The position numbers and the translations under genes were made by a program. The notes beneath the pieces were generated by a model, which was not told the origin of the DNA, searched no databases, and saw nothing but the letters and a program-made list of their open reading frames with translations. Source: Leucogyrophana mollusca (taxonomy: Eukaryota > Basidiomycota > Agaricomycetes > Boletales). Taken from it: 64,000 bases of DNA. This document shows, in pieces, positions 23,583 to 36,000 of the stretch; position 1 is the stretch's first letter, and each line of letters opens with the position of its first letter. Where the stretch lies: the NCBI GenBank assembly GCA_021014945.1, contig MU266383.1:62001-126000 (forward strand), given 5' to 3'.

Positions 23583-26531
23583 ATGATTGTCACTCTTTTA
23601 ACCCTTCTTGCTGCCGTTTCAGTGGTCTTGGGTACTGTATCCTTGGTCAATCCGTTAGAAAGCCAGCTTCCGCTCATTGCGCGTGTCGGTCAAAACTTTT
23701 CCTGGTCTTTCAGCCCCGAAACTTTTGTCACTTCGACCAATGAATCTCTTGTATATTCGGCCTCCGAACTACCCGCATGGCTGTCTTTCGATAACTCGTC
23801 TATGACATTTCGTGGTGCACCTGCAGCCCAGGACGAGGGCACACCCCAAATCACGGTTACTGCTCAGGACTCTGATTCTTCCCAAACGTCCGCATTTTAT
23901 CTCTGTGTGACATCCTATCCTGGCCCAACTCTTCAAATTCCGATCGAGAAACAGTTTTATGCCGGCAGCAGTTCCTTATCTTCTGTATTTTTCCTAGCGC
24001 CCGATTCTGCGCTTGCTACAGAAAATCCCACTCTGAGAGTCCCGCCCAGGTGGTCTTTTAGTATTGGGCTGCAAGGCGGCACGTTCACAGCGGATAACAA
24101 CCTGTACTACGACGCTCTCCTCACCGACGGGACTCCCTTGCCGAGCTGGTTGACCTTTAATACTGAAACTATTGCATTCGATGGTGTTGCCCCGCACGAA
24201 GACGTGATTACCACTCCGTACACCCTGTCCATCGGTGTTCATGCATCCGATCAGCAAGGCTACACTGCGGAAGTTGTGCCATTTTCCCTTGTAATTGCCA
24301 GCCATGAACTATCCAAGCTATCACCGATGCCAACTCTCAACGTCACCGCCGCCACGCCCTTCAATGTCACACTGTCCTCTCCACCGGACTACTCTGGGAT
24401 ACTGGTCGATGGCGAACCAATTCAGCCGGCCAACGTGACCTCGCTCGCTATCGACGTTTCAGCCTATAAGAACTGGCTCCAATACGATCTCGATAGTAAA
24501 ACACTCTTCGGACAACCTCCGCAAGACCAGGACTTACAGGGTCAAGGGGAACCCGTTCTGCCTGTAATTCTTACCACGGACTTTAACCAGACTCTGCGCA
24601 CCAACGTCTCTCTTGCCATCGTGCCATCATACTTTTCCAAGTCTGATCTTGGAACTATCAACGCGGATCCTGGGCAGCAAGTTCATTTTGATTTAACCCA
24701 GTTCTTTAGCTCAGGTGGACAGCACGCCGATGCCAATCTTACTGTCGCATTCTTTCCGCAAAAAGCTGGCGACGACTTTAAATTCGACCCGGATTACGCA
24801 CAGTTGTCTGGACAGATCCCTACAGACTCGGATATCGCTCAAACGACCGTCACTTTTATTGCATATTCCCGTATAACCCACTCAACCTCCCATGCCACGC
24901 TCAATGTCGTGTCACCCGCCCTTGTAAAACAGCAAGCTGGCTCTGGGATGGGTTCCATGTCTCCGGATGCTCGACGACGACTGACTTTGATTTTGGCCGT
25001 CGTCTTTGGGATTGTCGGTGGTATATTGGTTCTCGGAATAGTCCTGGCGTTTGTCAGACGATGCGCAAGAGTACGAGACTCCGCCCTCCTTGGAGAGGAA
25101 GGCAATCGAGCCTGGACTGACGAAGAGAAAAGGTGGTACGGAATTGACGGGCCATCCTCGGGCCATCGTGCAGAAAACGACCAAGGCTATGGTTATACCA
25201 AGGAAGTCGACACGAGCGCCACCTCGGAGAAAGGAAGCCTCGAGATTGCTCCTGACAGGGTAACGCCCTCCGAATCAGCAGCCTACCCGACCCACCAGAA
25301 TTTGGGTCTCGGCATACGTCGAGTGTCTCCGCGAAGTCCATCTGTCCAGGCAAGTCAGCGCAGCGGGGTGATGCCAAAGGCAGAGTTTCTCGGGAGAATC
25401 AAGGAGACCGCAAGGATAGTGAGCGACAAGTACAGGCGCAAGTCCGGAGGGCCGAAGAGACCCATCATCGGCGCCCCTATTCTTTTACGTCCCAAGAACT
25501 TGCGCCCGGTTGTGGAAGGTCTACCTTTGGAAGGCCATCACGCAAATACCTCAAATATCAACCCCTTCAATGATGGCGATACACAGATATATCGGGCGAG
25601 TACATTAGCTAGCATCTCAGATTCCCCGTCGAACTCCACTGGAGATCGATCTATCCCAAGGAGGAGAGCCGATTTTGCACCTCCGCGGTCGCCCAGGGGT
25701 CCCAGAGAGCCAGTGCCTGCTATTGTTAGAGAAACTGGTCCACGTCGAAGGTAAGCAAGTACGTGACCTACGACCGTGTCAATGGGAACTCAAGTTAAGG
25801 CTTTTCTCCGTAGCGTTATCAGAGAGAGCGTGCGCAGCACCAAGAGCGGAGGCGGCGTGTCTTTCCAGTCGCAGACAGAGACCATACAGACAAGAGAAGA
25901 GCGGCCTCAACTAAAACCTTTCACGAACGCCACCCGAGTTCCTGCGCCGTCTCCTTCGGGCGATGGGGACTCCAGCGAGGGGACGGAGGAATCCGCGAGG
26001 ACAACTCGGAGAGTGGCCAGCCAGACTGCCAAAGTTTTCAAGGAAGGGCGCGACGGTCGGCAAGGCAGTATCGATGAGCTTCGCATAGGCATGCACTACG
26101 TTCACACTCTGGGCGAGGGCTCGTCGAACGTGCGCTCTGTGTCTGACAAATCATTTTCCTCTCTCGAGTCTTCCCAGCAGGGCCACGGCCACAGTACCGC
26201 TGGGACAACCAAAGAGAACACGGTCTCCAGAATCCTGGTGCGAACAGGCGAGAAATTCAAATTCCGTATCCCCATAAAATCCCCCAACGGTACGTATCAG
26301 AAGCTGGAGGCGAGGTTGGTCTCGGGACATGCTCTCCCGGAGTTCTTACAGCTGGAATTGAAGGGTCATGGCGAGGATAAGAGGGTCGTGGAGTTCTTCG
26401 GCGTTCCGGCGGACGAGGACATTGGTGAGATGCATGTGGGAATATTTAACACCGACGGTGGGGAGTGCCTTGCGAGGGTGATCGTGGAGGTGGTTGGGAG
26501 GAACAAAAGGTCGCCTCCGATGACGGGGTGA
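23583..26531 (+). CDS. Axl2-like transmembrane polarity protein with cadherin-like domains
   Basis: Two exons, 23583-25750 and 25814-26531, give 961 residues. A signal peptide (residues 1-18) precedes repeated dystroglycan-type cadherin-like domains. The signature pattern is LPAWLSFDNSSMTFRGAP, again as LPSWLTFNTETIAFDGVAP and as NWLQYDLDSKTLFGQPP. A single membrane span lies near residues 467-491 (ILAVVFGIVGGILVLGIVLA), followed by a cytoplasmic tail of about 470 residues rich in Ser, Pro and Arg. In yeast Axl2 marks axial bud sites and recruits septins; here a role in hyphal polarity or septation is inferred. The last 90 residues (from GEKFKFRIPIKSPNG) look like another domain of the same fold, now on the cytoplasmic side. 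The gene looks intact. Confidence 0.8.
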
Positions 26532-27119
26532 GCCGGTCTCACATGGTCATCTTGATGGTCTCGCGGGGTGTGGCACATAGAAGCTCCAGATGTTTTAAAG
26601 TGGATAGAACATGTATCGCTTTGGCATTCGAATACACCCTCTGTCGTTCTAGTATCACACAGTTCATACGCGTTCGTCAATTACATAGCCGCTGGTTGTT
26701 GATGGGCTTCACGGGATGAATGTTTTCCTCGTGAGAGAATGAACACTCCTCGGGTCAGGAGGACAGTTTCCTTGGAGAGGACGTCATACTATTATGATCC
26801 CAGTCGCACAAGTACGCAGAGCATGCGGGTAAGCAATCGCAGCATCTATGCATTGCGACCAAGCTCCCACGACGGATTTTGTAAAGTGGACTCGATAGCA
26901 ATTGAGCACGACTATGCACGAGAAACGAGATAATTACAGGACCGCTGATGGAGAAGGAAAATGCAGGATGTCGAATGTATGATAGGCGTGAATGAAATAT
27001 GACAGTAGGTTTCAACGTGTCTGTACTACGTTTCGGTGAGCTTAAAATGAAAGTTATGACGGGTTAGATGTCATACATTAGCCTATGCATGTTTCGGGCT
27101 CGTCCACCTAGTCTAGTCT
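26532..27119. other. Intergenic between convergent genes
   Basis: The 588 bases between the Axl2-like and LC8 genes hold the two 3' ends. No coding or repeat signal is seen. Confidence 0.5.
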
Positions 27120-27617
27120 TCACGATTTCCAGATGAGGATCGCAAGCGATCCGACGTAGAAGTAGATAAAATGCTTGGTTTCTATAAAAAAATCACGCAT
27201 ATCAGCGTCTTCCCATTGACCAAAGGATAGTAACAAATTTAAGCATGCGATATGTGCGTCCCAGTGATACCGGGTCGACCTCGCATAGCTATACACGGAC
27301 GCGACAAACACATCGCTCCGAGGACACGACTGAAAATTTTACATACCATGGGTCACGTAGCTTCCAAAGTTCTTTCCGACGACGACATGCCATGTAGGCC
27401 CGTGCCGCCTGTCGAACTCTTTTTTGATCTGTGCCGCGATGTCCTTCTCGATATTGTATTTCTCGAGGGCTGCAGATGCGATATCAACGCTCTCCTGCTG
27501 CATCTCCTCGCTCATATCGACGTTCTTGATGATAGCCTTTGGGCCATTGGCGCCGTTGTTTTCTTTCGGGCTGGAGGCCGTGTCTGTGGATGAGGAAATG
27601 GGGACTGAATCTGCCAT
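27120..27617 (-). CDS. Dynein light chain LC8
   Basis: Two exons, 27617-27347 and 27181-27120, encode 110 residues. The LC8 core is clear: [20 protein letters not shown], then [34 protein letters not shown] and [19 protein letters not shown]8 dimers bind short motifs in many partners and are light chains of cytoplasmic dynein. The first 22 residues or so (Ser/Thr/Asn-rich) are an extension beyond the usual 89-residue protein. The intron splits the Glu of THE(T)KHF and is unusually long for this genome (165 bases). The dynein intermediate chain gene is in the same window at 55.5 kb, with a matching binding motif. Confidence 0.95.
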
Positions 27618-29937
27618 GGTTGATAAAGGACGGAGAAGAAGATGCTGGACGAGATTGTGGGATCGTGAAGGTTTATATACGTGTCGTCTAGGGTTTGCCT
27701 TGAGTTTTTGGTGAGGGGAAGGGCTTTGAACGTGGTTGCGGTAAGAAATGCAGGATGTGACTTGTGAGGCCTAATAGTGCCAACACGTGGCTCAAACGGA
27801 TGCTTGTTCGGGCGTTGCATATGCTCTCCGTGACGCGTCCCTTGTGCTACCTGACTGCACGGGAATAATAGGACCACGACCTACAGCCTGTAAGTAATTC
27901 ACCCGGTGAACTGCCTCATTTTTTCTTTCTCATCCCGCCATTTCCCCTCCTTCCCAGATTGCTCTTTCGTGAGTGTCTTTAATATCTTCCACGGGCTGTG
28001 TCGGTCGCAGGGATAGCACATGTTAAAGAACCTTGCTCTGGCTCCTGCATGCGGACTTGGAGCGCGTCCTCTCCCTATCTTTCTCCGCATATGGACTCCA
28101 CACACGAGCAATCGCTTTCTTTACCCTTTCCCACTCTTTTTCAGTCCTCGAGATGGTACAGGCAATTCAGTTTCGCCCCAGCCATACGGTCTTCCTGATC
28201 GTTCAAGGTTTCGAATTTGCCAATAGATTATCATCAGTACTCCGATTCAGGACTGACCATGGATATCGGCCTTACGCAACCCCACTTCTGCTTCTTGTAG
28301 ACGCTCGCGGCTATGACCTGCTTTGGGCGGCGATCAGTTCTCCTTCAGACCCACCAACAACCGCAGGCCACGTTGTCGCGCGCCAGAAAAACGGAGCACG
28401 ATTGCCTCGCGCCGTCCTCTCCGTCTAATCATTGATTGTTCCGGAATTGTTACAACGTGTTCGATGATCATTTATTATCTGATCGATCACCCCAAACCGC
28501 GGCCAAGGGGCTTCGGATGGATGCAATCAGTGTGTTGGTCGCCACCGAATCTCTTGGATTATTGACCTACAGGAGGCGTGGCACTGGCAGGAAGTCACAA
28601 TCGCAAGCGACTTCCCCCGAAACCCCACATCACCCCCGATTGCTTGCCTCTGGTGACCCCTGGGCGCCTTTGAAGGATCAAATCCATCCATCTTCACGAA
28701 TCACCTGTTTGGTTCGTTAAGTAGGTACGAAGCTAGATTTCGCGTGGGGAGTTCGCGCGCGTCATTCACACTGACTTGCCGGGTAAGGTATCATTTCTAC
28801 TGCACCAGATGACACTCGACAGAACTCGTACTTTATCATTTTCATAGATGTAGCGCTCGCATCAAACAATCTCTTGTGGTCCGAATATAGCCCACCTATC
28901 GGTGAAATCACGGGGAATGGCGCTGTTGTACGTCAACGACGCCCTCGAGAGTCGAGACGATGATGCTTTGGTGTAAAGCGATAAGATTAAACTACAGTGC
29001 TTCGTCAGTGCGCCCCGCCAACTGCGGATCTTACTTCGCAAACATGCTATGGAACACGAGTCGCGCTGACGTGTGTATAGGGTGTAACTTTGGTTAGCTT
29101 TTAGCCTCACCAGCCCTCCGCAGCTAGCTCATTTGACCTCGTATCTATTCCTGCTGAGCGCTTTGTGGATGCCATTGATTTCCAGTCTTCTAGACCGACT
29201 CCGTGCAATCGCCAAATGACCCTCAGCTTTGGGCCACGATTACAATTCACGGGCTTCCCTCTCGCCATGAGGTTTTTACTATTTTACGCAGCTTCTTAAG
29301 CTTTCCAGATAGTCATGGGTAAGTTTACCCCTTTCATTATCCCTCGGTGCACCTCTTCTGACCTGCTGGCGTCGCTGAGTCGTGTAACTATTTTCACTCC
29401 CGCGAATGCCGTGGACCAAATATTGTTGTTTCTCAGAAGTTGTCTTAGTTTTCCACAGCAGAATTCTGACCACAACGGCAGGGCAGTTGCCCCCACATGG
29501 CCATGTGCATTGTGCTGTCGATTGACCACGGTGCTGATGGCAATATGAGCTCGCACATTCGGCCACATTCGGGCTGCTGGATCTCTTGTCGGCCGAGCCA
29601 TAACCTCCCAGTTGGTCTCCACGAAGCTGTTGGTGCTTTTGACTGGGAGCTAGGTGGCCAGAGTGGCGACCAACGGGTACCGGGTGGACCAACTCCTTAC
29701 CCCCTTTTGTTTGTCAATGATATCCCCAGCACACAGCAGAGGCAAACTTGAAGAACTAAGATACGTATTATTAGCTGAACTGCTGGGACAGCCGTTCGCG
29801 GACGGTCGGGCCGACTCGGTACAACCACTGTGACAGAATCCACACGGACTCATATCTACCAACCCCAACATCCTCCTTATCTGTGTCCCATGCACCCAGC
29901 AGATAGGAAACTGTGCGCTTTTCTTCGAAAAGTCTCG
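27618..29937. other. 2.3 kb without a recognisable gene
   Basis: This holds the divergent promoters of LC8 and carboxypeptidase S, and probably more. Open frames at 28033-28428 (+) and 29279-29692 (-) have no family motifs and no convincing splice extension. A non-coding transcript or an orphan gene cannot be excluded. Confidence 0.4.
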
Positions 29938-32397
29938 ATGACTTCAGCGGCACGGGACGAACGACCACAGGGACCAGGTCTTCTTGAAAAGGGGTCGGCA
30001 AAACGTCTAGCGGAGCCCGAGATGGTGGATCGTGACCATGACAGATGGTTATTCAAGGGTGATACGGAACTTGGGTTACAAGGTCGCGATGCAAGCACAC
30101 CGGCCATTCAGCGGAGGTCAAGTGCGCGTCTCTGGGGCCTTGTGAGCCTGTTGGGTCTGGTCTTGCTTGTACACCGTCTTTGGCCTGGTACCAGTATTAT
30201 CTCTTGCGCCTTTCCTGGTCAGCGAGGGGTGCCTGTGATTGAAGTCTGCCCGCAAGTTTCAGCTATCGCTCCGAGTAGTCATGCGTCACTCGTTGAGAGC
30301 CTGGACCAGGAATATGCGACTGAAGAGTTCAAACTGAAGGCATACGAATCCCTCGGCGGTGCAGTCAGGATCCCGTGAGTGCTCTGTCCATCTCTGTGCG
30401 GGGATTTTGTTCAAAGTCTTGTAAAGCACCGAGTGCTATGATGACTTAGGTTCTCCATTGGAGGATCCACGCTGGAAAGTCCACTTTGACTTCCATACCT
30501 ACCTGGAGACACGATTCCCGAGAGTGTGAGTCCTACTTCACCGCTTAGCTAGGTATGCAGGGTGTTGAGTGCAACTGGGTTTGAAGTCACTCCAGCCTCC
30601 GTCGCACGAAAGTCAACACCTACGCGCTCGTCTACCACTGGCAAGGAAGTGATGACTCCCTCAAGCCCCTCCTTCTTGCTGCACACTCGGACGTTGTCCC
30701 AGTGAATCCGGCCACGTATGAGGATTGGATCAATCCGCCATACTCTGGCTACTTCGATGGTGAATGGATTTGGGGCAGGGGCAGCAGCGATGACAAGCCT
30801 GGGGTGATTGGCAGTTTGTGAGTTCTCGGGGGTATTTCAGGGTGATCAATGGAGCATTGACGAGCATTTACGAAGAACTGCGATAGAATCGCTGCTCGAA
30901 CGGGGTTTCGAACCTACACGCAGCGTTATTCTTGCCTTTGGAATCGATGAAGAACGAGGTGGTATCACTGTAAGTTCTCGATCTTTTGGACTCCAATGTC
31001 GGTTTGTTCAGTTCCTTCGTACCGATCAGGGTGCAAGTGCTATCGGCAAATACCTACTAGAAACGTTTGGAGAAGACTCCATCTCGATGATCGTGGATGA
31101 AGGAGGTAGTCTTTCACACGATATGCTGGCCGGCAAGTTTACTTAGCTTTTGTCGCAGGCGGATTCAGCGACCAGAGCGGAACCATTTTTGCGACCCCCG
31201 CGGTAGCAGAGAAAGGATACATGGACGTTCGTATGGACGTCCTCACACCTGGCGGCCATTCCAGCAGACCTCCTAAGCACACAGTAAGAAGTTGTGCGTT
31301 CTCTATTAATAGCGTGTGTTGAATGCATTTTTACCAGGGAATCGGTATTCTCTCCAATATTGTCACTGAGCTAGAGGCCCATCCCCATGAGCCAGAGCTC
31401 GTTCGCGGAAGGACCTATTATCAAGGTCTCCAGTGCAGGGCCAAATACGACAAGGGTTTCCCTCCCGAGCTGCGCAAGCTGGTGCAGGAATCGCAGTACA
31501 GCGATGGGAAGCTCCATGATCTGGAGGCACGACTTCTAGATTTCGACCCGACATTCTATGCACAGGCAGGCACTACACAAGCTATAGGTACGTGGTCGAA
31601 GGCCAAGCAGGCGAGGATTCCACGATTGACTTCCATCGATTGCTTCCTCAGATATCGTTGGCGGGGGAGTCAAAGTCAACGCACTTCCAGAAGCAGTGTG
31701 GGCCATCGCCAACCATAGAATTGCAGATCACAGCTCCCCTTCAGCACTCATGGATCGATTTGCTAGCATTGTGCTTCCGGTTGCCGCTAAGCACAATATG
31801 TCTCTGGATGCATTTGGGGAAGTTATAAGTGCAGACGGCCCTGCTTGGGGACAGATCCGTCTTTCCGACGCATTCAATACCGCATTGGAACCTGCCCCCG
31901 TCACTCCGACCACCGGGAGTGGCCCATATGAGTTGCTTTCCGGCACAATCCTGTCGACGCTGAAGACCAATCTCCGCACTGACGAGTTTCCGTCGTCGGC
32001 CGTTGTCTCCCCCTCTCTATCACTTGGTATGTTGGTGCGACCATTCTCCCCAGCGGATGTCTCATTTACTTGTTTCCATCACTTGGTAGGAAATACGGGT
32101 AAGCGGATCAACTCTCTTCGCTGATCATAAGCACCGATTTGGGTTGGCGCAGACACTAAGCATTACTGGAATTTAACGAAGCACATCTTCCGTTATGGTC
32201 ATCGGGGAGCCACTGATAGCTACAATGGCGCGCACACTATAAACGAGGGTCAGCGATTGTGATATCCGGATCATTGTCACGGTGCTGAATTGTCCCCCTT
32301 TGTTTTTGTAGCGATCCGTGGCGAAGGTTTCTTGGAACAGATTCGGTTCTTTACCAGGCTCATCCTCAACGCTGACGAAACCGACCTCCTGGGTTGA
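29938..32397 (+). CDS. Carboxypeptidase S-like M20 metallopeptidase (Cps1-like)
   Basis: This is a multi-exon gene. A cytoplasmic N-tail and a signal anchor (LWGLVSLLGLVLLVHRLW) precede the M20 catalytic domain, so it is probably vacuolar and membrane-tethered as in yeast Cps1. Metal and catalytic motifs are LLLAAHSDVVPVNP (His and Asp ligands), GRGSSDDKPG, FGIDEERGG (general-base Glu), IVDEG, and near the C-terminus GNTDTKHYWN and AHTINEAI. The dimerisation insert includes DVLTPGGHSSRPP. The enzyme removes C-terminal residues from peptides with a penultimate Gly. The start is uncertain: in-frame ATGs occur at 29890, 29938 and 30022, and the last has the best context. The gene ends at TGA 32395-32397 with the usual short C-terminus, and all conserved blocks are present. 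Confidence 0.85.
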
Positions 32398-33069
32398 GCG
32401 TATTGGTTTTCTCTCATTTAATGAGGCGGCCCGTGCTGGTATAACAGAGTCTCCCCGTTATATGTATCGTTGTCAACCACTAGTCCATGCGGAGGGGAAA
32501 CTTGACAGGTCTGGTGATGATCAAAACTTTACCTGAGAGCTCGTCCTGTGGCTTGATCAAGGCTGTACGATCTCTAAAATAGCTCCTGAGCACTCAATCT
32601 AGGACTCAGAGCATTGGGGGGCATGAGACTCTGCCACGCACCAACAACGCACCGAGGGGACGTTTACGTTGGGGTAACGTTGGGGTGAATTTACATAAAT
32701 ATCACAAAGGTGAAGTTATTCGTCGCATATTCCGAGATGTTCCACCTTGTCGTGGACTTTTGAAACTGCACAAGCTGCGATGCCAACGCGTCAGCCAGCG
32801 TGTCCAATTGCAGGATTCTCCAATAGTTTGTCGCATCATCAATGTGAGCTGTACATCTGTGTTCCGAGTATCAAGGCACTTCATTTCGATGGAGGCCTAA
32901 TGCTTAGTCATCCGACAACACTTTTGGGGAAGGCAAGAAAGAGGTAAAATATTGTCAAGCCCCCATCATCCTGCTTCACCTTTCTTTTCCTCTCCATCAT
33001 CATCTTTCTTTCGTGGTTGTGCAGGGCGCGAGAGAAGCTTTCTACTCACCAATAATTCGAGGACGAACA
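32398..33069. other. Intergenic and probable ACC1 5' leader
   Basis: The 672 bases before the ACC1 ATG end in a CT-rich tract (about 32960-33010), typical of strongly transcribed fungal promoters. No gene is seen. Confidence 0.5.
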
Positions 33070-36000
33070 ATGTCGGCGTACGATCACTCAAAAGTTTCGC
33101 ACTTCATAGGCTAGTATTTCCCTCGAACGCGCTCGTGTTATTAGTCTTAATCATGGCAATCAGGCGGCAATTCATTGGACAAAGCTCCTGCTGGCCGCGT
33201 TTTAGATTTTGTCAAAGCCTACGGGGGCCATACAGTCATCACAAAGGTATGTAGGCAATCATACTTCACGGCAATGCTCCAGGTACTAATGTTTTATGAC
33301 TAGGTTCTCATCGCGAACAATGGTATTCTTCGGTTACACACTTTCTCGTGTTTTTGATTGCTGATAAATTTGCAGGCATTGCTGCTGTCAAAGAGATTCG
33401 TTCCATTCGCCAGTGGAGCTACGAGACCTTTGGAACTGAGCGCGCCGTCGAGTTCACTGTGATGGCTACCCCCGAAGATCTCAAAGTAAACGCAGAGTAC
33501 ATCCGCATGGCAGATCAGTACATCGAAGTACCAGGAGGATCGAACAACAACAATTATGCTAACGTTGACCTAATCGTTGACGTAGCAGAACGGGCAGGCG
33601 TCCACGCTGTTTGGGCTGGCTGGGGACATGCGTCCGAGAATCCCCGTTTACCAGAAAGTCTAGCCGCGTGCAAGAACCGGATTGTGTTCATAGGCCCACC
33701 AGGCAGTGCAATGAGAAGTCTAGGTGACAAAATATCGAGCACGATCGTCGCACAGAGTGCCGATGTACCGACTATGGCGTGGTCGGGAACGGGGATCTCG
33801 GACACGGAGCTATCAGAGCAGGGTTTCGTTATTGTTCCTGACAAAGCGTATCAAGCAGCGTGCGTCACGACCGTCGAGGAGGGTTTAAAGAAGGCCGAAG
33901 AAATTGGATGGCCGGTGATGATCAAGGCTAGCGAAGGTGGAGGAGGAAAGGGGATCAGAAAAGTAGATCAACCCGACGCATTTAAGAACGCGTTCCATGC
34001 TGTCGCAGGAGAAATTCCAGGTACATACTCATTTGTTCCTGGGATATATGCTTGTACTCAACATACACCCAGGTTCCCCGATCTTTATCATGAAGCTTGC
34101 GGGTCAGGCCCGGCATCTAGAAGTTCAGCTACTGGCTGATCAATACGGAAATGCAATCTCCCTCTTCGGACGTGATTGTTCCGTCCAGCGTCGTCACCAG
34201 AAGATCATCGAAGAGGCGCCCGTAACGATCGCGGATGAAGATACCTTCGAACAGATGGAACGTGCAGCTGTGCGACTAGCAAAACTAGTGGGCTATGTCA
34301 GCGCTGGTACTGTCGAATGTATGCCCTCTTTCTGTGTTTGTTGAGCTGGCGATTGACTTTTGATTTTACAGACTTGTACAGTCCCTCCGAGGACGTCTTC
34401 TACTTCCTTGAACTTAACCCTCGTCTCCAAGTGGAGCATCCTACAACTGAGATGGTTTCCGGAGTCAATCTGCCAGCTGCTCAGCTTCAAGTTGCCATGG
34501 GTATTCCCTTGCATCGCATCCGCCATATCCGTACCCTCTACGGCGTCGCGCCAAATGCATCATCCGAGATCGATTTCGACATGGTCAAGCCGGAGTCAAA
34601 CCAACTGCAGCGGAAACCGAGGCCGAAGGGCCATGTCGTTGCCGTCCGTATCACCGCAGAAAATCCAGATGCTGGCTTCAAGCCCTCGTCTGGGACACTT
34701 CAAGAGCTCAATTTTCGTTCGAGCACTAATGTGTGGGGTTACTTCTCTGTTGGTACAGCAGGTGGCTTGCACGAGTTCGCTGATTCGCAATTCGGGCACA
34801 TTTTCGCGTACGGCGAAGATCGTGGGGAAAGCCGGAAGAACATGATCGTTGCGCTGAAGGAGCTCAGCATCCGTGGCGATTTCAGGACGACGGTCGAATA
34901 TTTGATAAAGCTCCTCGAGCTTGAACCCTTCAAAGAAAACACCTTTACAACTGGATGGCTCGATTCGCTGATCAGCAACAAGCTCACCGCAGAGCGTCCA
35001 GATGCAACACTCGCCGTTGTGTGTGGCGCTGTCACCAAAGCCCATCTCGCTGCCGAAGCTTGTCTTAGTGAGTACAAGCGCATCTTGGACAAGGGTCAAG
35101 TCCCAGCCCGTGATCTGCTCAAGACCGTTTTCGGTGTCGAATTCATATACGAGAATACACGATACTCGTTTACGACTGCTCGGTCGTCGAAGAACATGTG
35201 GACTCTCTTCCTGAACGGAGGTCGGACGATGGTTGGTGCGCGCCCTTTGGCCGATGGAGGTCTACTTGTTATGCTCGATGGAAGGAGTCATTCCGTCTAC
35301 TGGAGAGAAGAGGTTGGCGCACTGAGGCTGATGGTGGATGCAAAGACTTGCTTGATCGAGCAGGAGAATGACCCGACACAACTGCGAAGCCCAAGTCCTG
35401 GCAAGTTAATCAGGTTCCTGATTGACAGTGGTGACCACATCAACGCTGGAGAGCAGTACGCTGAGATCGAGGTTTGTACTATATTTTTGGATGGAGCAAG
35501 TGACTGGACTCACCGAAAACTCATTTTACAGGTCATGAAGATGTATATGCCTCTCGTCGCTGCTGAAGATGGCGTGGTGCAGTTCGTCAAGCAGCCAGGC
35601 GTTAGCCTCGAACCTGGTGATATCCTTGGCATACTGACACTCGATGACCCCGCACGAGTTAAGCATGCGAAGCCATTCGAAGGACTACTACCGCCTATGG
35701 GCCTGCCAGGCATTATCGGCAACAAGACCTATCAACGGTTCGTTCGCTGCACAAGCACGCTTACAGACATCCTCGAAGGCTATGACAACCAGGCAATCAT
35801 GGCGTCCACACTCAAGGACCTTATTGAGGTTCTCCACGATCCCGAACTTCCCTACTCTGAGGTCAACGCCATTCTATCCGCCCTATCAGGTCGTATGCCG
35901 GCGAAGCTCGAAGATGGGATTCGTGCAGCTATCGATGCAGCCAAGTCCAAAGGCGACTCTCATGAATTCCCCGCTGTTCGTATCAAGAAAGTCCTCGAGC

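Noticed and set aside
28033..28428. Plus-strand open frame of 131 codons
   Set aside because: It shows no family resemblance, and three overlapping frames are equally open.
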